From positions 1 through 19,336 of the forward strand of contig JBELML010000121.1 of the NCBI GenBank assembly GCA_042095835.1: DNA of 19,336 nucleotides. The letters run 5' to 3'. Numbering within the stretch: position 1 is the stretch's first letter; the number at the start of each line of letters is the position of its first letter. Below are positions 12,001 to 14,869 of this stretch, in pieces. Origin of the DNA: DATFKA01 sp042095835. Lineage in GTDB: Bacteria; Bacteroidota; Bacteroidia; Chitinophagales; Saprospiraceae. A program made the position numbers and the translations under genes. The notes beneath the pieces were generated by a model that was given only the letters and a program-made list of their open reading frames with translations, was not told where the DNA came from and searched no databases.

Positions 12001-14581
12001 TTCCAAAATCAAACGTATCGGATTGTATGCCATTTTCAAAATCATCAAAGCTATGATCCATATCGATACTTCCATCGGGTCGAGTAATGAAATAAGCCAA
12101 ACTATCATCACAAGCAGGGCGGAGACCAGGCTCAATTTTGACAAACTGGCCCTGAAAATTTGCATTATCATTTAAAATAGTCAGACATGCCGTGGTATTC
12201 ACTACCAATGGATCGGGACAAGTCAGGGTATCCTCAGGTATTTGTTCTACGGTAACTGTAAATTGGCAGAAGCCTTCTCGGTCTCCATTTTTTGCTCTCA
12301 ATAGGACTTCGCGGGTTCTGAAATTCTCCCCACAATTGTAGCTAATTTTAGGTGTAAAAGTGGATGAACCTAAAGGGTTAAGCGAGAGCTCCAAATTGGC
12401 CCCTAGATCTTCTGGGTCATAGGCATCAATCAGCACAGAATCTGGCGTAATTTCGGCTTCTGCCGTACCAAAGATTTGCACGGTATAATCAGTTTCGCAG
12501 AGGACTACAACATCTGATTGATCTCTTTTAATAAGCTGGTATTTGATAAAACCATCTTCTGGAGTAAAGGAGTTTCCGCCTTTTTCTATTCCTACCTCAA
12601 AGGCGATGTCATTAGCAAAAGAACCGCCGCCGCCACCACCGTCACGCCTAGAACCACCACCACCGGAAAAGCCTCCGCCGCCGCCAGCATTAGCTTGGCC
12701 CGGTGTATCTGAATCTCCATTGGTACCACTACCACCGCCGCCATAACCAAACCCGCCACGAAGATAGCGGTCTTCGGAAGTACCACCGGAGCCTCCTGTA
12801 AAAACGCCTGGTTTACCCTGATAATTTTCAGGCTCATTTATGGTCGGGACGTAACCACCACCGCCACCGCCCGGTTTTTTATCATCATTGAGGATTTCGG
12901 AAGGCTCCCCACTAGCACCATTATTGCCTCCACTACCGTCATTATCATCATTGGAATCGGTACCTGCAACAGAGTCGTTGCCTCCTTTGCCATCTCGTTC
13001 CTGATTATTTCTAGCAAAACCACCGCCACCACCACCAGCAACCGCTAAGATGACCCAGCAATCAAAGTTTACATTTAAGCTAGGACCTGATAGTTGGTTC
13101 ATGGGAGCACCCGATACAAATACCGTGCAATCACCATCTCCACTAACTCCTGGAGGCCGGTATAGCACTGCGGAACCACCGCCGCCGCCGCCGCCGGTAG
13201 CTCTATTGCTGCGATTGCTGCTGCCTTCTTCTCCCACAATAAAACGAAGGGTCCCTCCTCTTTTGAGCTGATTAGGATTGGTACCAATGGGTAATTTTAG
13301 CGTTACAAAAGCTCCTTTCCCACCTTCGCCTACATCATTAAAAAGACCAACAGAAGTGGCTTTACCACCATCGCCACCGCGCAATTCAAAGAAAATGCCA
13401 TCATAAGTGCTTAAATCTAAATCTTCTGGGATTTCAAGGTCAAAATAGCCTCCAGAAAAATCCACACAAAATTGATCCGCCGTAACTTCTAAGATCGGTA
13501 TCCGATAATTGATAAAGCCATCATCAGGGTTTCGGGTAGCTCCTGCGCCATCAAAAAAAGTGTAATTATCAATCGAAGCAGGATTCACGTAGCTACCGCC
13601 GCCACCGCCGTTTTGGGCAGTACCTGATCCGTCCTGTCCACCAGCTCCACCGGAGTATCCGCCACCGCCGCCGCCGCCGCCTTCGGTTGTTCCACCCTGA
13701 GTAATATTGCCCATACCCATACCGCCGCCCCCATAGCCAAAGCCACCAGCTGCATCGGGAGCGTCTGAATCTAAGGGTGAACCACCATTACCACCTGTGA
13801 GGCCACCTTTATTGCCCCCTTTATTATCACGTGGGGCCTCTCCTTTCTCTTTGTAACCGCCGCCGCCACCGCCATCGTTAAAATTGAGCCGGGATTCACC
13901 GCCCCCACCATTGGTGCCCCCATCATTATCACCACCGCCATCTTTACCAGAGGTCTCGGAATTGCCTCCTGTTCCATCTTTGGCAGAAGCTTCCGCACAG
14001 TTGGATGCATTAAAGGGATCAATAGATAGTTCTCCGAAAGCACCACCACCGCCCCCAGCAACCGCTAAAATAATCCAGTCCGAATTGCGATCTGCTAGCG
14101 TTAGTTTGGGGATGTCATCTATACCCATCGTATCCGTAGGATTGGGATCGATGTACAAAATTCCAGAACCACCGCCACCGCCAGCTCCACCGCCATCATC
14201 AGAGCTCTGATTCCGTCCTTTCCCTCCTACGATAAACCGGACTAGTCCTCCAGGACGTAAATCATCATCGCCATCACCAATACCAAAAGCCACTCGGAAG
14301 TTTGCTCCTTTCCCACCTTCAGCTAAGCCTCCACAAGAGTTGCGCGTACCACCATCGCCACCAACTAAAGTAAACTCAACACGATCGGCATTGATGTCGG
14401 TGGGAATGCGAAAGTCCTCAAAACTACTAGTAAAATCAATGGAATAGGTATTTCCATCTACTGTTAAGGGTTGTTCGCTGGCCAGCATTGGAGCGGGAGC
14501 TTGCTCTGCTATCGTGTCCGATTTTTCCTCCACAGGTAAAAATAGAAATAGGGAAAACAGTAAGGTGTAGAATAAATTCAT
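1..14581 (-). CDS. Giant secreted multidomain surface protein, C-terminus missing (at least 4860 aa)
   Basis: One open frame runs from the ATG at 14581-14579 to the left edge with no stop; the phase was checked at about a dozen points and is continuous. The N-terminus (MNLFYTLLFSLFLFLP) is a signal peptide, which supports this start; the next in-frame ATG is about codon 32, past the hydrophobic core. Approximate residues: 40-361 and 365-685 glycine-rich domains; 685-1355 irregular HYR-like domains; 1356-2050 regular HYR-like array; 2050-3753 eight prealbumin-like modules, three with inserted NHL propellers; 3753-4138 PKD-like domains; 4138-4341 HYR-like domains; 4341-4431 a Cys-rich-start domain (PCTCSAQFPG); 4431-4743 PKD-like domains; then another Cys-containing beta domain. 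No catalytic motif was seen. The likely role is a cell-surface or matrix adhesin or scaffold. Export by the type IX system with a C-terminal sorting domain is inferred from similar Bacteroidota proteins, because that end is outside the window. Confidence 0.93.
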   Translation of the reverse strand, partial: MNLFYTLLFSLFLFLPVEEKSDTIAEQAPAPMLASEQPLTVDGNTYSIDFTSSFEDFRIPTDINADRVEFTLVGGDGGTRNSCGGLAEGGKGANFRVAFGIGDGDDDLRPGGLVRFIVGGKGRNQSSDDGGGAGGGGGSGILYIDPNPTDTMGIDDIPKLTLADRNSDWIILAVAGGGGGAFGELSIDPFNASNCAEASAKDGTGGNSETSGKDGGGDNDGGTNGGGGESRLNFNDGGGGGGYKEKGEAPRDNKGGNKGGLTGGNGGSPLDSDAPDAAGGFGYGGGGMGMGNITQGGTTEGGGGGGGGYSGGAGGQDGSGTAQNGGGGGSYVNPASIDNYTFFDGAGATRNPDDGFINYRIPILEVTADQFCVDFSGGYFDLEIPEDLDLSTYDGIFFELRGGDGGKATSVGLFNDVGEGGKGAFVTLKLPIGTNPNQLKRGGTLRFIVGEEGSSNRSNRATGGGGGGGSAVLYRPPGVSGDGDCTVFVSGAPMNQLSGPSLNVNFDCWVILAVAGGGGGGFARNNQERDGKGGNDSVAGTDSNDDNDGSGGNNGASGEPSEILNDDKKPGGGGGGYVPTINEPENYQGKPGVFTGGSGGTSEDRYLRGGFGYGGGGSGTNGDSDTPGQANAGGGGGFSGGGGSRRDGGGGGGSFANDIAFEVGIEKGGNSFTPEDGFIKYQLIKRDQSDVVVLCETDYTVQIFGTAEAEITPDSVLIDAYDPEDLGANLELSLNPLGSSTFTPKISYNCGENFRTREVLLRAKNGDREGFCQFTVTVEQIPEDTLTCPDPLVVNTTACLTILNDNANFQGQFVKIEPGLRPACDDSLAYFITRPDGSIDMDHSFDDFENGIQSDTFDFGRSMVFYTAYYDDIDGIPAATSCSFSVTINGDFNITCPDDLRVDIDPDQCSEILMHQRSTQELEIDLEDLDCGVLSHRVIYQGLMPDTTEANGQLSSFEFQLGESKVEYFYTLDNGETLSCNFQVEIRGEGDGNQDVSMDCPDEIEVSVNEKTTEKDIFDQVVTIIGDGCGLSGFNIENLDISCTEDGREQRNVTFEILGPISGFSVADCRVDVTLNDDLGISCPGDQVLMTQAGTCEAPFISNGLILSEGAYLCPDDFFYAVLGPGLNVPKTSRNTFAPILGNFPAGEYVFTSFAERRSGGATSECSFTVSIVDNEAPQAICSSIQVAAGESLEGLAPLVGANSTDNCGIVSYQLTGLPGPMDDCDPNGLFPVILEVSDEAGNTDVCNGIVRIAALALCENIEVSLGDASQIEIDLAQVYAEDINDCRIGELTADYEPATTGLVVDPINGGSQSNVLSNQPSIIYDCDDIGIRNYTLNLTDIYGSQSSCNGTITLSDETPPTFTCPSNRDVFTNGNANCEITIPDLGATVTDESDNCGLGFFPFTQNPLAFSTQNASPGTTVSISLSLSDKNGNTDTENCTLILTVVDNTSPVATCPASAPTVEIDESGIAEVRPDLINGSGTDNCGSVTLSNASFLTGCGVIGEIDVLLTATDPSGNTGTVDCAVNIVDVLPPTFSCPAAMMVATTGAENCEISIPNFADIVMDEDDNCDLGGNILEQSIPVGTRTGLIHGEFFEIALSLEDAAGNKKEDCLVVLTVNDDDAPTFTCPGPMDINTTGNANCEVEIPNFADLILDEADNCNLGNNPLLQDVNPGTLTGKTAGETILVKLSLMDAIGNNNESCQVILTVNDDDEPLFTCPTDRDIHTNGNEKCGISIPDLTTLIMDVEDNCGFDFNPIQQFPSPGDYADYGHGEELVIEFQQKDNYDNAFSCTTTLTVVDDDAPTFTCPDDRTVFTNGNANCEITIPDLISSIVDASDNCSLGSEQLEQATGTLETDGVAIFISIYLTDAAGNRNEDCLVKLTIVDDDAPTFTCPDPMKVSTTGNADCEIEVPNFAELVTDEADNCSLGTNTLQQSPAAGTRTGLIHGEFFEVSLSLEDTAGNKKEDCLVRLQVEDDDNPVAQCQAVEICLDQNGMATLDPNDFDDGSTDNCRIARYELSQSNFTTADLGTQSVSLTVYDDNDSSNTKSCNVTVIGLGNIEVIHTTDPDDDTDFSYRIEDASGSEDNFTLAALSNPSQAYTNLKEGAYTVSVTPVGEFDLKQIQISGDTDDGSVIDLDNQLILIDLDHGEDIQVTFVHELPGSITVVKSADPADDTPFEFKTSFPIPNAVERFQSRRSIAFLEELGLNVEAAGIAASNADRGEFLISDQANDQIHVFDLSGQYLRSFGASGSGDGQLDNPGRLAVDNQGNVFVVDRGNSRVQIFDDQGNHSGYLSVGSNPAPLTFDEPEFISVSENGSIALYEQGIGVISLYDENFNALNAIDFPNVTDVHMGPDGLAYMTASGIGVVTFDPSRTALDIFIPNTQLDNPISIEFSALGEIYILEGTSKEIKVFDLEGNFLRSFGGSDGNVDGEFFTPFDVTAAGTEAFIVLDQDEGEVTIFDARNTFDLQDPSNNTQSIAELEAGTYTFTEEELDGWCLDDLQITGDLDNGSTIDLENRTATIDLDPGENIEIIFVNKTAVLTITNTANPADDTPFSTTLRKPDGSQEQFTLQNPSDPQTVFSFLEMGTYTLTPEPEPGWCITDISFSGDLDGGSRVRTTNNRITSASIDVDKGEAIEVMITYEKVGSLTIFKNAEPDDDTPFDYILTDRVASITGEIEEEFSLQDPSNNSITFDNLVCGDYIIRESFLQGWNLDDIQVVGSNSSTVDLKEGEVRVSIDVGQDVQVSFFNKKMGSIQVHKSADPADDTPFDFTFSGETVFQLEQSLNGAAIQNGGFQTLYGIAFDADGNFYTADNNANRIQKYDVNGTLLQTIGSSGTGEGEVIGPQYIAIDADGNIWVTEEGNQRIQQFDADGNFIQMWGWGVATGANQFEICTAGCQAGIVGDGDGQFDDPTGIAIDDIGNIFVAEQGNYSLQKFASDGSFNFKIEDFVGDGGSIDDFYDIEFNNQQQLYLIGDSDVIFIYNPDGTHAATFDLLDENNNPYTALGIAIDEENNLYISRDGDGKIRKYDQTGNFLEVLSIEVNESFDLDFDEEGNLWATDNNDDAVLKFRRIDQNFQLSDPSSSTKDLGLFQPGTYTLSEAELAGWCLEELQITGDTDNGSSIDLAARTATIDLDPGEDIEVNFINQATELTITNAADPADDTPFALTLTKADASQEQLSLQNPANPQGSFTAIEPGQYIIEPALPGGWCLQGVQIIGDLDNGSGRSIVNGVLTQLRIDVDKGEAIEVILNYEKAGTLTVNKVADPADDTAFEYVLLQNNNVVETFTLQDPSNASKVFDNLSCGNYSLIERPLDGWILDEIALTPSTSGSVDTAARQVFFSVVVGEDIQIDFSNKKLGSIQVTKSASPADDTPFTFNLSGEMSFQPIQTIGTQGSQEGRFSRPSGMAFDQTGNFYIIETGNDRVQKFDADGNFLLSFGSFGSTEGEFDDPNYLAVDPDGNVWVSDDDNYRLQQFDANGNFIQMWGWGVATGANQFEICTSGCQIGIQGTGDRQFDDPQGIDIDAAGNIYVTNEGESIQKFAADGSLLLLLDDFFGTGVQPDAMLDLELDQQGNIYVAGEIGFVYVFNPSGTLINSIRVENDNGNGLETYGVAIDEDNNVYISNGDDDFVRKYDSDGNFLEIVAVVNNALDIDFDDEGNLWTLASRDNVLVQHKKTVQEFQLSDPSETSKDLGLFQPGTYTLTEAQLPDWGNENIIINGDTDGESIIDLIDRTITIDLDFGEEIEIVFENKNCIGQNFISGTEDLSLCPESMESFTITTQPNATVRISGGEAAFNLIEQDLMADGNGELEVNIQTPENNTGTDSLVELGIFSWLDGCVEEATQNIFIKPTPVITAPAQVQYCSEDTYSIEIMTLPNAVVSWTNKQSGAFEISGTTTADATGKATLTGTTPQLEYAPDEPDPRESLSFDLEILATLNDCVAIENTQFILRPFGLIEGLAEESFCSGEPTSFEVEGLSGLEISWTGAAAIGIPDGSGNASIETLGTPGTLTIDGTAEQNVSAVALEATLVFTSKINLCEKEFTKVIKILPEPVLLGSANVVCSLEPIAIQLQGANFGAPIDQVRLESINPGGASRESGTLMPGDVVDFTADLITADSWSYAGASPTTVSYLFTPISADGCEGISVAINVNITENLPPTFTCPDPMTVFTNDAANCAVDIPNFADLVLDEADDCGLGDSVLQQSIAAGSFESSGHDSNIMITLELFDVVGNKNAVACIVTLNVADDDAPSAQCQEVTVTLDDTSGMASILPAQVNNNSTDNCTVNILSFEGQESLNFNCDDIGPNTVTLTVSDDASNTSTCTANVNVLSSAACPDPTIDNRGGPNIADPCTCSAQFPGYFNEEVIITSNNPGEAWVLQTNTGLIDPNDFNNDFADNMAFTDLGDGRYSLVGLHQAGSGYNLVAVSPFYPDDPLSISNLCDLPVVDTQSISICSRAPSEIILGASTNTEAVASYNITAIDFDATILSPLSGNPIVVDEVDNDELADDAWINQGANPSEVLYTVVPLRDDGCEGMPFTITLSIDPEPVLNNENITVCSDEDFGMVLSTISSGVVADSFVITDIIASNKLTQNTGIPAGASINLETKLAEVLANQNWKNLSGSDGTVDITIVALANGCAAADAYTIRTTVKPEPVLVNADTTVCSNESIGVVLETNGISIEADSFHVESITLNGATQINGITAGNGSRNADLLSDIVFEYEEDTPTTVMIVVTPYSADGCPGDPLTVSVSVEFCPIGCNDQVNVTLNSDCTFELQVQNVAAGKDLPPGIRFAYTVSVNDGNGNDNIINGAGLFNYAIFDRQRELVCWGTVNAEDKTAPEVVAPPMVALECWLIDEVLNNAATVADPT
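355..1290 (-). other. PKD-like repeats near the left edge
   Basis: Three units of the giant protein, about residues 4431-4743. Each starts with a serine/cysteine motif (ISICSRAPSEIIL, ITVCSDEDFGMVL, TTVCSNESIGVVL), and closes with a VxYTVVPLRDDGCEGMPFTI-type or VVTPYSADGCPGDPLTV-type motif followed by a PEPVL linker. The pattern matches the PKD-like domains at 2170-3325 and those of other Bacteroidota secreted proteins. From 355 to the edge a different Cys-containing beta domain begins (CPIGCNDQVNVTL). Confidence 0.7.
2170..3325 (-). other. PKD-like beta-domain block between the propellers and the HYR-like pair
   Basis: Part of the giant protein, about residues 3753-4138. Units begin with a cysteine in a short motif (LSLCPESMESFTI, VQYCSEDTYSIEI, ESFCSGEPTSFEV, NVVCSLEPIAIQL) and end with a Pro-rich linker such as IKPTPVI or ILPEPVLL. 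The last unit closes with TTVSYLFTPISADGCEGISV, the signature of the Bacteroidota PKD-like family. These are extracellular Ig-like spacers with one cysteine near each end of a unit. Confidence 0.65.
3565..4440 (-). other. NHL beta-propeller C, inserted in a prealbumin-like module
   Basis: About 290 residues, a clear paralogue of propeller B: GMAFDQTGNFYIIETGNDRV, YLAVDPDGNVWVSDDDNYRL, GIDIDAAGNIYVTNEGESI and GVAIDEDNNVYISNGDDDFV. It carries the same loop ending in FEICTSGC. It is followed by FQLSDPSETSKDLGLFQPG, almost the same exit sequence as for propeller B. The last prealbumin-like half-module lacks the GWC cysteine (it reads DWGNENI). Confidence 0.9.
5370..6240 (-). other. NHL beta-propeller B, inserted in a prealbumin-like module
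   Basis: About 290 residues with classical NHL blades: GIAFDADGNFYTADNNANRI, YIAIDADGNIWVTEEGNQRI, GIAIDDIGNIFVAEQGNYSL and GIAIDEENNLYISRDGDGKI. After the second blade is a loop, MWGWGVATGANQFEICTAGC, with two cysteines four residues apart, then GQFDDPTG. The propeller is followed by FQLSDPSSSTKDLGLFQPG, which resumes the host prealbumin-like module. Confidence 0.9.
7200..8000 (-). other. NHL beta-propeller A, inserted in a prealbumin-like module
   Basis: About 265 residues with several NHL-type blades: NADRGEFLISDQANDQIHVF, LDNPGRLAVDNQGNVFVVD, GNSRVQIFDDQGN, MGPDGLAYMTASGIGVVTF and FSALGEIYILEGTSKEIKVF. It sits between the opening strand (ADPADDTPFEFK) and the FDLQDPSNN strand of the same prealbumin-like module. 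It is more divergent than propellers B and C and lacks their cysteine-pair loop. NHL propellers usually bind protein, RNA or glycan ligands; no ligand can be named here. Confidence 0.85.
8640..10515 (-). repeat. HYR-like domain array, about 270-bp period
   Basis: Seven consecutive units, each starting with a (D)DAPTFTCP-like motif and followed by NANCEIEIPNFADL, DEADNCSLG, then GNKKEDCLV or GNTDTENCTL and LTVxDDD. Unit starts fall near 10500, 10220, 9980, 9705, 9435, 9170 and 8910, with a variant unit (NPVAQCQAVEICLDQNG) at about 8650. Four conserved cysteines per standard unit fit the HYR (hyalin repeat) Ig-like fold, an extracellular adhesive or spacer module. The array is about 90 residues per unit. 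Two units four places apart share near-identical DNA, so the array has grown by recent duplication. A related unit lies outside the array near 2100, with the variant type following at about 1845. Confidence 0.82.
13179..13196 (-). repeat. (CCG)6 trinucleotide tract encoding polyglycine, copy in second glycine-rich domain
   Basis: Six uninterrupted CCG units on the plus strand, encoding glycines in the GGGGGGGSAVLY segment of the second glycine-rich domain. Same slippage potential as the tract in the first domain. Confidence 0.7.
13665..13681 (-). repeat. (CCG)n trinucleotide tract encoding polyglycine, copy in first glycine-rich domain
   Basis: Five to six uninterrupted CCG units on the plus strand, read as GGC glycine codons in the giant gene (within the GGGGGGGGGY run). 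Slippage here would change glycine number in steps of one codon without breaking the frame. Confidence 0.7.
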
Positions 14582-14691
14582 GAGATGATGCTTTCTTCAA
14601 TATTGGACGTCGACAATCGTCTTTTAAAAACTTTACTTACAGTTGTTGCTAGCACAAAAATGGGGAATCTTTAGGATTTGGAATAGCACTT

Positions 14692-14719
14692 ATGTCGCAA
14701 TCTCTAGACAAATGTCGCA
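14692..14719 (-). promoter_or_regulatory. Candidate AraC-type operator: 8-bp direct repeat, 20-bp spacing
   Basis: The octamer TGCGACAT (minus strand) occurs at 14699-14692 and again at 14719-14712, start to start exactly 20 bp. It lies 111-138 bp upstream of the giant gene's ATG and just downstream of an AraC-family regulator gene on the same strand. AraC-family proteins typically bind tandem direct half-sites about two helical turns apart, so this is a plausible operator. A weak Bacteroidota -7-like match, CATTTTTG (consensus TAnnTTTG), lies at 14662-14655 on the minus strand between the operator and the start codon, but I see no convincing -33 element at the right distance. The ATG is preceded by GAAGAAAG at 14597-14590, a weak ribosome-binding sequence. 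Confidence 0.45.
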
Positions 14720-14726
14720 GGCTAGG

Positions 14727-14810
14727 TGGTGATTTGATGGTTTTTTGAAATGGTGATTTGATTTTGGATGGTTACGCGGATTTTGCTGATTCGGTGGATT
14801 TAGGCGGATC
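14727..14810. repeat. Intergenic short repeats between regulator and giant gene
   Basis: TGGTGATTTGAT occurs at 14727-14738 and 14751-14762, 24 bp apart. Next to it (14778-14810) is a degenerate 9-10-nt periodic run: GGATTT at 14778 and 14796, TGATT at 14787, and GGATC at 14806. Similar GGATTT/TGATT-rich runs occur between genes in some Bacteroidota. The stretch could be a degenerate tandem repeat or additional binding sites. No convincing hairpin terminator for the upstream regulator gene is visible between 14582 and 14869. Confidence 0.5.
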
Positions 14811-14869
14811 TTATTTTTACGGTCGTTTAAACTTAATTCTCTTAGTCCTCCATGCTCAAAGTCACAAAT

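Larger units (their letters stand above)
12530..14464 (-). other. Two tandem ALK/LTK-like glycine-rich domains
   Basis: Part of the giant protein, about residues 40-685. Each copy follows the same order: an opening beta segment (VEFTLVGGDGG / IFFELRGGDGG), a GEGGKGA or AEGGKGA turn, an RPGGLVRFIVGGKG-like strand, a first GGGGG run, a hydrophobic strand ending in ILAVAGGGGG, a long Gly/Asn/Asp-rich stretch, a GGGGGGY motif, GGFGYGGGG, then GGGGGGYSGGAG or GGGGGFSGGGGS, GGGGSYVN or GGGGSFAND, and a closing DDGFINYRIP or EDGFIKYQLI strand. This order matches the glycine-rich domain seen in ALK/LTK receptors and in many bacterial surface proteins; in the receptors the domain forms a polyglycine-II-like helix lattice. 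The family assignment is from motif order only. The two copies are clearly duplicates but have diverged in the Gly/Asn-rich linkers. Confidence 0.75.

Noticed and set aside
12543..14210. Proline-rich plus-strand and Val/Ala-rich minus-strand frames
   Set aside because: These are other-frame readings of the glycine codon runs (GGN read as CCN or GTG/GCG) of the two glycine-rich domains.
14811..14869. Possible terminator after the regulator gene
   Set aside because: No stable GC-rich stem followed by a T-run was found on the minus strand, so no terminator is called and read-through cannot be excluded.
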